DNA from: Opitutaceae bacterium
GTDB taxonomy: Bacteria; Verrucomicrobiota; Verrucomicrobiia; Opitutales; Opitutaceae
Direction of reading: 5' to 3'
NCBI GenBank assembly: GCA_003151515.1
Contig: PLXS01000037.1
Coordinates: forward strand, 135,978-178,092
DNA: 42,115 nucleotides
In this document: piece by piece, positions 17,136-26,744 of the stretch
Position numbering within the stretch: the first letter of the stretch is position 1
Layout: every line of letters starts with the position of its first letter
The notes under the pieces: model-generated
The model's database searches: none
The model's input: only the letters and a program-made list of their open reading frames with translations
Told to the model about the DNA's origin: nothing
Position numbers and translations under genes: made by a program

Positions 17136-19239
17136 CCTGGCCGCGCTCTCGGCCGGGTTCGCCCCCCGGGCCGGCGCGCAGTCCCAGCCGCTGGAGGTCA
17201 TGCCGGCCCCGGCCGAGGTCCGGGTCACGGGCGGCAGGCTGCCCGTCGCGGGGCGCCTCGAGGTGAGCGCGCGGGCCGCGGGAGCGGCCGACGCGCGCCT
17301 CGACGCCGCGGTCGCCCGCGCGGCAGGCCGGTGGCAGGCGCGCCTGGGCCAGCCGGGCGGCTCCCCCGTCCTGGTGTCCATCGAGTGCAACTCGCCCGGC
17401 GCGGCCGTTCCGTCGCTTCTCGAGGACGAGTCGTATTCGCTCGAGGTCGGCGCCTCGCGGGTCGTCCTGCGCGCGCCGACGGTGCTCGGGGCGATGCACG
17501 GGCTTGAGACCCTCCTGCAGCTGCCCCAGCGCGACCGGGACGGGTGGTTCCTGCCGCTGGCCTCGATCCGGGACGCCCCCCGTTTTCCGTGGCGGGGGCT
17601 CCTGATCGACGTCTCCCGGCGATGGAAGCCCCAGGAGGTCATCCTGCGAAACCTGGACGCCATGGCGGTCGTGAAGCTCAACGTGCTTCACCTGCACCTG
17701 ACCGACGACCAGGGATTCCGGATCGAGAGCACGACCCACCCCGAGCTGCAGGCGAAGGGCTCGGACGGGGCGTTCTTCACCCAGGCGCAGATGCGCTCGA
17801 TCATAGCCTACGCCGCTGCGCGCGGGATACGCGTGGTCCCGGAGTTCGACATCCCGGGCCACGCCACGAGCTGGGTCGTCTCGCACCCCGAGTTGGCGAG
17901 CCAACCGGGGCCGTACGGCATCGAGCGGCAATGGGGCATCTTCAACCCGGTCCTCGACCCGACCAACGAGGCGACGTACGCGCTGCTGGGCGACTTCCTG
18001 GGCGAGATGGCGACCCTCTTCCCGGACACCTTCGTGCACATAGGCGGGGACGAGAACAACGGCGTGCAGTGGAGCGCCAACCCCGCGATCCAGGCCTTCA
18101 TCCGCGAGCGCGGGCTCGGGGACAACGCCGGGCTGCACACGTACTTCAACGGCAGGGTCGAGGCCACCCTGGCGAGGGGCGGCAAGCGCATCGTCGGGTG
18201 GGACGAGATCCTCCACCCCGGGCTGCCCGCGAGCAGCGTGATAGACTCCTGGAGGGGCTCCGAAGCGCTGGCCTCGGCCGCCGAGCAGGGCTACGACGGG
18301 ATCCTCGCGAACGGCTACTACGTCGACCTCATGCACCCGGCGGCCGAGCACTACCTCGCCGATCCGGTGCCGGCCGGCTCGGCGCTTACCCAGGCCCAGG
18401 CCAGGCACGTCCTGGGCGGCGAGGCCGCGATGTGGGGCGAATGGGTGGGCCCGGAGACGATCGACTCCCGGATATGGCCCCGGACGGCGGCCATCGCCGA
18501 GCGCCTCTGGTCGCCCCAGGGCGTGCGCGACGCCGCGGACATGTACCGCAGGCTTTGGATCGTGAGCGCCCGTCTCGACGAGGCGGGCGCCCTGCACCTG
18601 CGCAACCGCGACCTCATGCTGCGCCACCTGGTGGGCGAGAACCTTCAGATCCCCGGGATCGGCGCCCTTCGCACGTTCATCTCGCTCATTGAGCCCGTGA
18701 AGGGCTACAGGAGGGGCGAACTCCAGGTGTGGCAGAACCAGCTTGTCCCGCTCGTCGGGATCGCCGACGCGGCGCAGCCCGAGAGCGAGGCCGCGCGGCG
18801 GTTCTCCGAGTCGGTCGACCGCGCCCTCTTCGGCGCGGGCGCCGTGGACAGGGCGGCGGCCGCCGCGCTGGCCGCCCGCCTTGCGGAGTGGCAGGCCGCG
18901 GGCGAGGAGGTGGCCGGCAGCCTCTGCCCGGCCTATCCCGCGCTGCGGGAGGCGCTTCCCGGCGCGCAAGGGCTGGCCCTGGCGTGCAAGGCCGGCTCGC
19001 AGGCCCTGCGCTGCGTCGAGGCGGGCACGCCGATCGACGCCGGCGCGCTCGCGGACTGCCAGGCGGCGCTCGCCCAGGCGGCGCTGCCGAACGGCTCGGC
19101 CACGGAGCTCGCGGTCATGGGTCCCGTGCGCCTCGTTGTCGCGGCGGCTTCACTGCAGGCCGACCGGCCCCGGCTCTCGGACGCCGACTGGCGTGCGAGG
19201 GTGGCGGCGGCGGCCGCCGCCACCGCTCCGTCGCACTGA
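17098..19239 (+). CDS. Secreted beta-N-acetylhexosaminidase, GH20
   Basis: 713 residues with a signal peptide (FATFLCSLAALSAGFAPRAGA, cleavage likely before QSQ). A GH20b-like N-terminal domain follows (about 30-150), then the GH20 barrel from PRFPWRGLLIDVSRRW. LNVLHLHLTDDQGFRIE and the catalytic Asp318-Glu319 pair in HIGGDENNG are intact, and the substrate-binding Trp of WDEILHPG is present. It releases terminal GlcNAc or GalNAc from oligosaccharides, here most likely chito-oligosaccharides in the periplasm. The start at 17098 lies 38 bases inside nagB in another frame and gives a good signal peptide, so the two genes overlap and are probably coupled. The C-terminal about 150 residues are Ala-rich and unassigned. 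Confidence 0.92.
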   Translation: MPPRTSFATFLCSLAALSAGFAPRAGAQSQPLEVMPAPAEVRVTGGRLPVAGRLEVSARAAGAADARLDAAVARAAGRWQARLGQPGGSPVLVSIECNSPGAAVPSLLEDESYSLEVGASRVVLRAPTVLGAMHGLETLLQLPQRDRDGWFLPLASIRDAPRFPWRGLLIDVSRRWKPQEVILRNLDAMAVVKLNVLHLHLTDDQGFRIESTTHPELQAKGSDGAFFTQAQMRSIIAYAAARGIRVVPEFDIPGHATSWVVSHPELASQPGPYGIERQWGIFNPVLDPTNEATYALLGDFLGEMATLFPDTFVHIGGDENNGVQWSANPAIQAFIRERGLGDNAGLHTYFNGRVEATLARGGKRIVGWDEILHPGLPASSVIDSWRGSEALASAAEQGYDGILANGYYVDLMHPAAEHYLADPVPAGSALTQAQARHVLGGEAAMWGEWVGPETIDSRIWPRTAAIAERLWSPQGVRDAADMYRRLWIVSARLDEAGALHLRNRDLMLRHLVGENLQIPGIGALRTFISLIEPVKGYRRGELQVWQNQLVPLVGIADAAQPESEAARRFSESVDRALFGAGAVDRAAAAALAARLAEWQAAGEEVAGSLCPAYPALREALPGAQGLALACKAGSQALRCVEAGTPIDAGALADCQAALAQAALPNGSATELAVMGPVRLVVAAASLQADRPRLSDADWRARVAAAAAATAPSH

Positions 19240-19276
19240 TGCCCTAGAATCACACCCCGCCCCAAGCCGATCCCAG

Positions 19277-21076
19277 ATGCCCAACCCGGAGCCCGCCCCC
19301 GCCCAGGCCCCGCCAAAGGCCGCCTACAACAGGATGCTCCTGCTTGTCGCGGGCCTGGGCGGCCTCCTCTATGGAATCGACGTCGGCATCATCGCCGGGG
19401 CGTTCCCGTACCTCAAGGCGACCGCCGGCCTGAACGCGGGCCAGCTCTCCTTCGTGGTTGCCGCCGTCCTGCTCGGGAGCGCGGTCTCGACACTCGTGGC
19501 GGGAGCGCTCGCGGACTGGATGGGCCGCAGGAGCCTGATGGCTCTTAGCGGGCTCCTGTTCGTGGTGAGCATACCCATGATCGCCCTGTCCCACGGGTAC
19601 ACGCCGCTTGTCCTCGGGCGCCTCCTGCAGGGCGTCAGCGGCGGGCTGGTCGGGGTCGCCGTTCCCCTCTACCTCGCCGAATGCCTCGGCTCCAGGAACC
19701 GCGGCAAGGGCACGGGCGTGTTCCAGTGGATGCTCGTCTTCGGCTTCGTCGTGGCGGCCATCGTCGCCCTCTACTTCAGCTATCGCGTGAGCGAGGTGGC
19801 GAAGCTGGGCGACGCGGCGCGGCTCTTCGCCGTCAACGACTCCGCGTGGCGCAGCATCTTCTGGGTCTCGCTGCCGCCGGGCATACTCTTCGTGGCCGGG
19901 AGCCTCGCCGTCGCCGAGTCGCCGCGCTGGCTCTTCAAGCGCGGCAGGAGGGACGAGGCCCTTCGCGCCCTGCTGCGCTCCCGCGACGAGCGCCAGGCGG
20001 CCGAGGAGCTGCGCGAGATGGACGAGAACGCCGCGGCCGAGCAGGCGAAGGGCGCCAGGCGCGGCGCCGGGGCCGTGGAGCCCCTCCTGAGCCGCAAGTA
20101 CGTCATCCCCTTCGTCCTCGCCTGCGTCATCCTGGCGTGCAACCAGGCGACCGGGGTCAACTCCATCATAGGCTACAACGCCGACATCCTGATCCAGAGC
20201 GGGCTCTCCGACGTGCAGGCGCACTACGGCAACCTCCTTTTCACGCTGGTCAACTTCTTCGCGACGATGGCGGCGGTCATGCTCGTCGATCGCAAGGGCC
20301 GCAAGTTCCTGCTGACCGTCGGCACCGCGGGAATCATCGCCTCCCTTGTCGTCGTGGGGCTGCTCTTCCGAAGGACCGAGCGCTTGAGGGTCGACGTGGG
20401 TGCCGCCGTGCAGGCGATGGCCGGCCCCGCCGGGGACCTAAGCCTCGCCTTCGACGCGGGCGGCGCCCGGCGCCTGCTGGCCACGGCCGGGGACGCGGGC
20501 CGATCCCTGGGGGGCCGGCCCCTCACCCTGAGCGTCATCTACTCCTACGGCGGCTTCAGGTCAGCGACCGCGGTCGTGCGCTCGGACGACGACGCCGCGG
20601 CCCCGGTCCAGATAAGCCGCGAGGGCGGCCTGCCGGGAAACCGGGTGAGCGCCTTCCTCTCGAACCCGTTCGCGAGCCTGCAGGCGGCGAGGAGCTCGCC
20701 CCTGGTGATCGAGAACGCCCTCGTCACGCCGGTCCCCGGCACCGCGAACGGCTGGCTGACGGCGGCCTTCACCTTCTGCTTCATGGCGTTCTTCGCAATC
20801 GGGCCCGGCGTCGTCGTCTGGCTCGCCCTCTCCGAGCTCATGCCGACCCGCATACGCTCGAATGGCATGAGCATCGCCCTCACGCTCAACCAGGCAGTCT
20901 CGACGACCATAGCCGCCGTGTTCCTGCCGACGGTGGGCAAGTACGGGTACTCGGCCATGTTCTTCCTCTTCGCCGGCTGCACCGTCGTCTACTTTGTCAC
21001 CGCGGCATTCTTCCTGCCCGAGACCAAGGGCAAGACCCTGGAGGAGATAGAGCAGTACTTCGAGAAGGCGGGCTAG
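19277..21076 (+). CDS. MFS sugar-porter transporter with a large periplasmic insertion
   Basis: 599 residues, about 12 membrane segments. Sugar-porter signatures are complete: DWMGRRSL between TM2 and TM3, PESPRW-like ESPRWLFKRGR after TM6, ACNQATGVNSIIGYNADI in TM7, DRKGRKF after TM8, and PETKGKTLEEIEQYF at the C-terminus. It is longer than the family's usual 460-480 residues because about 128 residues (365-492) are inserted between TM9 and TM10, a loop that should face the periplasm. The gene lies 37 bp after GH20 in the nagB operon, so GlcNAc or chitobiose is the likely cargo. Start ATG at 19277; longer upstream reading lies inside GH20 and is not real. Confidence 0.92.
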   Translation: MPNPEPAPAQAPPKAAYNRMLLLVAGLGGLLYGIDVGIIAGAFPYLKATAGLNAGQLSFVVAAVLLGSAVSTLVAGALADWMGRRSLMALSGLLFVVSIPMIALSHGYTPLVLGRLLQGVSGGLVGVAVPLYLAECLGSRNRGKGTGVFQWMLVFGFVVAAIVALYFSYRVSEVAKLGDAARLFAVNDSAWRSIFWVSLPPGILFVAGSLAVAESPRWLFKRGRRDEALRALLRSRDERQAAEELREMDENAAAEQAKGARRGAGAVEPLLSRKYVIPFVLACVILACNQATGVNSIIGYNADILIQSGLSDVQAHYGNLLFTLVNFFATMAAVMLVDRKGRKFLLTVGTAGIIASLVVVGLLFRRTERLRVDVGAAVQAMAGPAGDLSLAFDAGGARRLLATAGDAGRSLGGRPLTLSVIYSYGGFRSATAVVRSDDDAAAPVQISREGGLPGNRVSAFLSNPFASLQAARSSPLVIENALVTPVPGTANGWLTAAFTFCFMAFFAIGPGVVVWLALSELMPTRIRSNGMSIALTLNQAVSTTIAAVFLPTVGKYGYSAMFFLFAGCTVVYFVTAAFFLPETKGKTLEEIEQYFEKAG

Positions 21077-21170
21077 GCGCGTGTTTTTGGTCGAAAGCCC
21101 CGCGGCTTTCCCATTGCTTGGGGGCGATGGCCCGGCGATAGACCGCTCGGGCCGCAACCCCCAACAAGCC

Positions 21171-22223
21171 ATGGCCGCCTCCATCGCCAAGTCCACGTTC
21201 GGAACCCTGCCCGACGGCACGGCCGTCGAGCTCTTCACGCTCAGCAACGCCGCCGGCCTGGTCTGCAGGGCCACGACCTACGGGGCGGTGATTACCGAGC
21301 TGCACGTCCCGGACCGCGCCGGGCGCCTCGGCGACATCGTGCTGGGCTTCGACAACCTGGGGCAGTACGTGCGCCAGAACAGCCCCTACCTCGGCGCGGT
21401 GATCGGGCGCGTCGCGAACCGCATCGCCGGGGCGCGCTTCACGGTGGACGGGAAGGCCTACAGGCTTGCGGCGAACAACGGGGCGAACACGCTGCACGGG
21501 GGCATCCGGGGCTTCGACAAGGTCGTGTGGCTCGCCTCCGCCTCGGAGTCGGCCGAGGGCCCGTCCGTCCTCTTCAGCCACACGAGCCCCGACGGCGACG
21601 AGGGGTTCCCGGGGAACCTCAGGGCGAAGGTGCGCTACACCCTGACGAACAGGGACGAGCTGCGCATCGACTACGAGGCCGAGACCGACAAGGCGACGCC
21701 CGTCAACCTGACGAACCACTCGTACTTCAACCTTGCGTGCACCTGCGACATTCAGGGCCACGCGCTCAGGCTCAACGCGCGCACGTACACGGTGCCCGAC
21801 GCGGCCGGCATCCCGACGGGGGCCATCGAGTCCGTTGCGGGCGGGCCGCTCGACTTCACGGCCGAGAAGCCGGTCGGCCGCGACCTTGGGAAGGCGCCGG
21901 GCGGCTTCGGGGGGTTCGACCACAACTTCGTCATAGACGGGGGTGGCGGGGCCATCGTGTCGGCCGCCCGCCTGCGCGAGCCGGCCTCGGGGCGCGTCAT
22001 GGAGGTGCTGACCGACCAGCCGGCCGTCCAGTTCTACACGGGCAACAACCTCGACGGGACCCTCGTCGGCAAGCGCGGGGCCAGGTACACGAGGCACGCC
22101 GCCCTGTGCCTGGAGACCCAGCACTACCCCGACTCCGTCAACCATCCCTCGTTCCCGACGACGCTTCTGCGGCCGGGCGAGACCTTCCGCAGCAGGACCA
22201 TCCACCGGTTTTCGGCCGCCTGA
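21171..22223 (+). CDS. Aldose 1-epimerase (galactose mutarotase family)
   Basis: 350 residues. Family residues are present: TTYGAVITELHVPDR near the start, the NRIAGARF Asn-Arg pair, NTLHGGIRGFDKVVW, the catalytic-acid His in LTNHSYFNLA, the catalytic-base Glu in CLETQHYPDSVNHPSFP, and GNNLDGT. It interconverts alpha and beta anomers of free hexoses. The ATG at 21171 gives the normal N-terminus. It is the last gene in the nagB-GH20-transporter direction, 94 bp after the transporter, so it may be co-transcribed and would speed anomer conversion of sugars released by GH20. It converges on the GH13 gene with only 9 bp between them; a short GGCCGCC/GGCGGCC hairpin there lacks a U-tract. Confidence 0.92.
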   Translation: MAASIAKSTFGTLPDGTAVELFTLSNAAGLVCRATTYGAVITELHVPDRAGRLGDIVLGFDNLGQYVRQNSPYLGAVIGRVANRIAGARFTVDGKAYRLAANNGANTLHGGIRGFDKVVWLASASESAEGPSVLFSHTSPDGDEGFPGNLRAKVRYTLTNRDELRIDYEAETDKATPVNLTNHSYFNLACTCDIQGHALRLNARTYTVPDAAGIPTGAIESVAGGPLDFTAEKPVGRDLGKAPGGFGGFDHNFVIDGGGGAIVSAARLREPASGRVMEVLTDQPAVQFYTGNNLDGTLVGKRGARYTRHAALCLETQHYPDSVNHPSFPTTLLRPGETFRSRTIHRFSAA

Positions 22224-22232
22224 GGGCGGCCT

Positions 22233-24677
22233 TCAGCAGTACCAGAGCGCGCAGCCCAGGGCCGGCACCTCGAGGCTCGGCTCGACCCTGCGCGTGGCCG
22301 CCCTGCTGCCGGCGAAGAAGAACCGCTCGTGGTCGGCGAGCTGCCTCCAGCTCCCCCAGCCCGCGACGTCGCCGATCCCGATCGCCGCGTCGGAGAGCGT
22401 CGGGTTGACCGCGAACAGGAGACGCTCCGAGCCCTTCGACAGGTCGGCGTTCAGCACGACGACGAGGGCCGACCCGCCGTTGGTGAAGAACCGGAAGTAG
22501 CCCTCGCTGGGCCGGCTGAAGTGGCGCAACAGGCGGCCCCGGGCGCTGCGCCGGAAGGCGATCCAGTCGGAGAAGTAGGCGTGGGTGCCGAGGTTGCGGT
22601 AGAGCCTGCGGTAGTCGATCGCGTTCAGGTCCCCGCGCTGATAGGTGTTGCCCATGCCGCCCTTCGTGCGCAGGAAGTCCTGGCCGGCCGCGACCATCGG
22701 GATGCCGACCGACATGAAGAGCACGGCGGCCATGATGTGCGTGCGCTTCACGTCGTTCGGCGTCGGGTTCGTGCCGTCGAAGCCGCCGTTCTCGGTGATC
22801 GAGTCGATCCACGTGCGGTCGTCGTGCGACTCGGTGTAGTTGACCGTCTGCGCCGGCCACTTCGCGAAGTACCAGGGGGAGCCCCTCAGGAAGTACTCGA
22901 GGCGCTCGGCAGGCGCGCCCCCGTGCACGTACTCCTTCACGTAGTTCCTGAACCCGTCGTTCCACGAGGCCCAGCCGGTGTCCCGAAGCGCCCCGGCTAT
23001 GTGGCCGCGGAAGCTCCAGGGCTCGGCTATCAGGATCACGTCCGGCTTCACGTGCTTGAGCGCGGCCTCGATCTCCCCCAGCACCTCGACGCCGATCAGC
23101 TCGGCCAGGTCGAAGCGGAAGCCGTCGATCCCGTAGGCCTCGATCATGTGGACGCAGCTGTCGATGATCAGCCTCTTCGCCATGGCGGCGCTCGCCCGCA
23201 CGTCGTTGCCGCAGCCGCTCCAGTTGGCCATCGCGCCGGAGGCGTCCTGCTCGAAGTAGTAGAGCCGGTCTATGGCCATCAGGTGGGCAGGCTCGCCCAC
23301 GTGGTTGTAGACCACGTCCAGGAGTACCGCCATCCCGCGCGCGTGGAACGCCCTGACCAGGTCCTGCAGCTCGCGAACGCCCGACGCCTCGGCCGGCGAG
23401 AGCGAGTAGCTGCTCTCCGGCGCGAAGTACGCGGTGGTCATGTAGCCCCAGTGGTACTCCTCGGGCGACCTGTTGTCGAATTCCTGGACCGGCTGCAGCT
23501 CCACGCAGTTCACGCCCAGGTGGTGAAGGTAGAAGTCCGGGTCGTCGACCCAGCGGCGAAGGCCCGTGAAGCCCCTGCGCTCGGCCGGGGTCACCCTGAC
23601 CGGCGCCCTGGCGGACAGGTCGCGCACGTGGGCCTCGGCGATGATCAGGTCCTGCCACGAAGGCGTGCGGAAATCGGTGTCCCCGCGCCCCACCCAGGCG
23701 CGGTCGAGCGCGATGCCCGGGCCGCTGCGGTCCACGGTCGCCAGGGCGTACGGGTCGAGCACGTCCGTCCTGGACTGGAACCTGCCGGTCGCCCCGTCCG
23801 TCGCCTCGATGGAGTACCAGTAGAGCCAGCCGTGCAGGTTGCGGTCGAGCTCGACCTCCCAGACGCCCGCGGCGCCGTGGGCGTCGCCGCGGCGCGCGAG
23901 CGGGAACGCGGCCGCCGCCTTCCTCTCCGTGAGCTCCCTGCATGCGTGGAGCGTCACCGACTCCGCCCGAGGCGCAAACAGCCGGAAGGTCGTGGACTTG
24001 CCCGAGATGATCGCGCCCAGCGGCAGGTCCGTCCCAAGCTCGAAGAAGAAGTCGCCCGGGACGAGCGGCAGCGGCGCCGGCGAGGGGCCGGCGCCCGCGG
24101 AGACCCTCCACTGGCCCGCCAGGTCGAGGGTCGCCCCGAGCTCGAAGCGCCACAGGTGGCCCCCCGTGCGCTCGAGGTCGATGACGCGGTTGACGTTGCC
24201 GAACTCATCCCTCACGCAGTTGGGGGCGTCGTCGTTCGGGTGCAGCCACTGGTTCTCGCCCGTCACGAACTTGAAGCGCAGGTCGCCGCCGCCGATCACC
24301 TTCTCGGTGGGGCCCGTCCAGAGGAGGACCCTCTCGCCGTCCAGGCTCCCCTGCTTGAGCCTCCAGGCCTCGTCGCCCACGGCGGCCTGCCACCCGTTGA
24401 AGGCCCCCGCGATGAACAGCCCGTCGCTGGACGCGTCGATAACCGAGGCGTGCCTGTAGGGCAGCGCGAAGGTGAACGTGCCCGGGTCGCTCATGAAGTA
24501 GCGGTAGGTCTTCGCCGCCGCGATGTCGGGCGCCTTGCCGAGGCCGGTGACCTCGACCCCCCCCGACAGGGCGATCGCCGGCGGCACCGACGATTCCCAG
24601 TCCCGTTCAAACTCGACGACGCCCGAGGAAAGGGAGTCGAGCCAGGCGCGCACGGATCTCGGGGGTTTTGCATGCAT
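22233..24677 (-). CDS. GH13 alpha-glucan debranching-type enzyme (pullulanase-like)
   Basis: 814 residues without an obvious signal peptide. The N-terminus has an AMPK/CBM48-like segment (GLFIAGAFNGWQ near 115) and a second E-set module (TTFRLFAPRAESVTL near 240). The barrel carries the four GH13 regions: VVYNHV, GFRFDLAE (nucleophile Asp near 522), LIAEPWS (acid/base Glu near 551) and ESHDD (Asp near 617). EEYHWGYMTTAYFAP matches the pullulanase-type region. Likely substrates are glycogen or branched malto-oligosaccharides in the cytoplasm. The ATG at 24675-24677 was chosen because the reading frame further upstream is antisense to alkA and shows no domain. It stands alone on its strand. Confidence 0.9.
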   Translation of the reverse strand: MHAKPPRSVRAWLDSLSSGVVEFERDWESSVPPAIALSGGVEVTGLGKAPDIAAAKTYRYFMSDPGTFTFALPYRHASVIDASSDGLFIAGAFNGWQAAVGDEAWRLKQGSLDGERVLLWTGPTEKVIGGGDLRFKFVTGENQWLHPNDDAPNCVRDEFGNVNRVIDLERTGGHLWRFELGATLDLAGQWRVSAGAGPSPAPLPLVPGDFFFELGTDLPLGAIISGKSTTFRLFAPRAESVTLHACRELTERKAAAAFPLARRGDAHGAAGVWEVELDRNLHGWLYWYSIEATDGATGRFQSRTDVLDPYALATVDRSGPGIALDRAWVGRGDTDFRTPSWQDLIIAEAHVRDLSARAPVRVTPAERRGFTGLRRWVDDPDFYLHHLGVNCVELQPVQEFDNRSPEEYHWGYMTTAYFAPESSYSLSPAEASGVRELQDLVRAFHARGMAVLLDVVYNHVGEPAHLMAIDRLYYFEQDASGAMANWSGCGNDVRASAAMAKRLIIDSCVHMIEAYGIDGFRFDLAELIGVEVLGEIEAALKHVKPDVILIAEPWSFRGHIAGALRDTGWASWNDGFRNYVKEYVHGGAPAERLEYFLRGSPWYFAKWPAQTVNYTESHDDRTWIDSITENGGFDGTNPTPNDVKRTHIMAAVLFMSVGIPMVAAGQDFLRTKGGMGNTYQRGDLNAIDYRRLYRNLGTHAYFSDWIAFRRSARGRLLRHFSRPSEGYFRFFTNGGSALVVVLNADLSKGSERLLFAVNPTLSDAAIGIGDVAGWGSWRQLADHERFFFAGSRAATRRVEPSLEVPALGCALWYC

Positions 24678-24815
24678 GGCGGGCGATAAGGGAGCACCAA
24701 TCGTACCGGACCGCGCCGCCCCTCGGCAAGCGCCCTCCTTCGGGGAAATTGCGCCGGAAGAATGCGGACGACAGGAGGGCCGCGCTTTGCTAGGGTTTGC
24801 CCGCACTCGGCACCC

Positions 24816-26255
24816 ATGAGGATGACCCACGACCAGATGTACTCCCGGATCCTCGCGAGCGACGCGTCGTGGAACGGCCGCTTCTTCACCGGGGTCCTGA
24901 CGACGGGCATCTACTGCCTGCCCTCGTGCAGGTCCAAGAAGCCCAAGCCCGAGAACGTGCGCTTCTTCCCCTCGTGCGAGGCCGCGCAGGCCGCGGGCCT
25001 GCGGCCATGCCTCAAGTGCCATCCCGACGACTTCGCGCGCGGCAGCGACCCCGTCATGGAGACGATCGAGGCGCTCGTGGCCGAGATCCGCAGGCAGCCC
25101 GCGGCCTTCCCCGACGCCCGCTCGGTCGTGCGCCGCTCGGGATTCGGGACGACGCGCTGCTTCGAGCTCTTCCGCCAGCACTTCCACTCCACCCCGGCGG
25201 ACCTCCTGCTGCGGGCGAGGGTCGACTCGGCGAGGAGGCGGCTGGTCGACTCCGACGCCCCCCAGGCCGCGGTGGCCGCCGATTCGGGCTTCGAGTCGCT
25301 CTCCTCGTTCCACGAGCACTTCCGCGCCCAGAGCGGGATGACTCCCTCCGAATACAGGCGGCTGCGCTCCGAGGACACGTTCAGGGTCGAGCTGCCGCGG
25401 GACTACTGCCTGTCCCACCTCCTGCGCACCCTCGGGCGCGACCCGCACAGCGTCACCGAGCGCTTCGACGCGGGCGCCTACGAGGCCGCCATGGACCTGG
25501 ACGGCGTCCCGGGAGTCGTGCGTCTGCGCTTCCGCCCGGGGGCGGTCGCGGCCGAGGTCGGCGCCGCGGGGCGGATCGGCCCCCCCCAGCGGGTGGCCGC
25601 CCACAGGGCGGTGGCCGCGATCCTGGGCCTGGGGCAGGACGCGGCCGGGTTCGCCCGCCTGGCGAGGCGCCTGGGCCTCGCGCGGCTGGTCGCGGGCAGG
25701 CCCGGCCTGCGCCTGAGCCTGACCCCGAGCGTGCTGGACGGGCTCCTCTGGTGCATCATAGGCCAGCAGATCAACCTGCCCTTCGCGTGCCTGCTCAAGC
25801 GCAGGCTGGTCGAAAGCACCGGCACCCGGCTTGCGGGCGGCCTTTTCGCGCTTCCGGCGCCCGAGAGGATCGCCTCGCTCGAGCCCGACGACCTGCGCCC
25901 CTGGCAGTATTCCAGGCAGAAGGCGGAGTACCTGATAGGCGCCGCGCGCCTGGTCGCCGCGCGAACGCTCGACCTCGGCGCCCTTGCCGGGATGTCCGCG
26001 ACGCGGGCCGAGCGCACGCTCCTCGCCGTGCGGGGGCTGGGACCCTGGTCGGTCAACTACCTTCTGATGCGCTCGCTCGGCTTCGCCGACTGCATCCCCC
26101 TGGGCGACACGGGCGTCACGAGCGGTCTCCAGGCGCTCCTCGGCCTCGAGGAGCGCCCCGACGCCGACGCCACCCTGCGCCTCATGTCCGTCTTCTCGCC
26201 CCACCGCAGCCTCGCGACGGCTCACCTTTGGCAGATCAACAGACCCCCTCCATGA
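24816..26255 (+). CDS. alkA: Ada-type/AlkA fusion: DNA-3-methyladenine glycosylase with N-terminal zinc and HTH domains
   Basis: 479 residues in three parts. The first is an Ada N-terminal methylphosphotriester domain with its four zinc cysteines (YCLPSCRSKKPKP and GLRPCLKCHPDD). The second is an AraC-type HTH (SGFESLSSFHEHFRAQSGMTPSEYRRL). The third is an AlkA HhH-GPD glycosylase (LWCIIGQQINL, then VRGLGPWSVNYLLMRSLG, with the catalytic Asp in IPLGDTGV). It removes alkylated bases, and the Ada part can sense methyl damage and activate transcription. Start is ATG 24816, or 24822 two codons later. Its stop overlaps the ogt start by four bases (ATGA), which makes an alkylation-repair operon. 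Confidence 0.92.
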   Translation: MRMTHDQMYSRILASDASWNGRFFTGVLTTGIYCLPSCRSKKPKPENVRFFPSCEAAQAAGLRPCLKCHPDDFARGSDPVMETIEALVAEIRRQPAAFPDARSVVRRSGFGTTRCFELFRQHFHSTPADLLLRARVDSARRRLVDSDAPQAAVAADSGFESLSSFHEHFRAQSGMTPSEYRRLRSEDTFRVELPRDYCLSHLLRTLGRDPHSVTERFDAGAYEAAMDLDGVPGVVRLRFRPGAVAAEVGAAGRIGPPQRVAAHRAVAAILGLGQDAAGFARLARRLGLARLVAGRPGLRLSLTPSVLDGLLWCIIGQQINLPFACLLKRRLVESTGTRLAGGLFALPAPERIASLEPDDLRPWQYSRQKAEYLIGAARLVAARTLDLGALAGMSATRAERTLLAVRGLGPWSVNYLLMRSLGFADCIPLGDTGVTSGLQALLGLEERPDADATLRLMSVFSPHRSLATAHLWQINRPPP

Positions 26256-26740
26256 ACGAAACGACACCATTCAGGTACTCGACGATGAAGACGCCCCTGG
26301 GCAGGTTCTCCGTGGCCGTCGACCGGAGCGGCGCCCTCGCGGCCGCCGCGTTCGGCGGCGCAGCGGCGCTGCGCGCGCGCCTCCGGGGCGGCGCGCTCGT
26401 GCGCGACACGGCCGCCACCTCGGCCGCCCGAAGGCAGCTGCGGCAGTGGTTTTGCGGCGCCAGGCGCGCGTTCTCGCTCAGGCTGTCCCCCGCCGGGCCG
26501 CCGTTCCAGCGCCGGGTGTGGGGGGCGCTCGCAAGGATACCCTACGGGCGGACCCGCTCGTACGGCGACCTGGCAAGGTCGCTTCGCAGCTCCGCGCGGG
26601 CGGTCGGCCGCGCCAACGCCACCAATCCCGTCTGCCTGATCGTGCCGTGCCACCGCGTCATCGGATCCGACGGCGCGCTGACCGGCTACGCATTCGGCGA
26701 GCGCAGGAAGGGGCAGCTCCTCAGGCTCGAGAGGCGCTGA
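26252..26740 (+). CDS. ogt: Methylated-DNA-protein-cysteine methyltransferase
   Basis: 162 residues. The active-site motif PCHRVIGSDGALTGYAFG holds the methyl-accepting Cys. FQRRVWGALARIPYGRTRSYGDLA and VGRANATNPVCLIV are the DNA-binding and conserved-core regions. The protein repairs O6-methylguanine by suicide transfer. The ATG overlaps the alkA stop as ATGA, so translation is coupled. Together they form the adaptive-response pair normally held by ada/alkA/ogt. The gene converges on trpF with a 4-bp gap. Confidence 0.94.
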   Translation: MNETTPFRYSTMKTPLGRFSVAVDRSGALAAAAFGGAAALRARLRGGALVRDTAATSAARRQLRQWFCGARRAFSLRLSPAGPPFQRRVWGALARIPYGRTRSYGDLARSLRSSARAVGRANATNPVCLIVPCHRVIGSDGALTGYAFGERRKGQLLRLERR

Positions 26741-26744
26741 GGCG

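Noticed and set aside
22205..22222. Terminator between the convergent epimerase and GH13 genes
   Set aside because: GGCCGCC/GGCGGCC can pair, but there is no U-tract on either strand and part of it is coding sequence.
24678..26270. Reading frame extending the GH13 gene upstream to about 1345 residues
   Set aside because: The added part is antisense to alkA, is Arg/Gly/Ala-rich and shows no domain; such long antisense frames are common in high-GC DNA.
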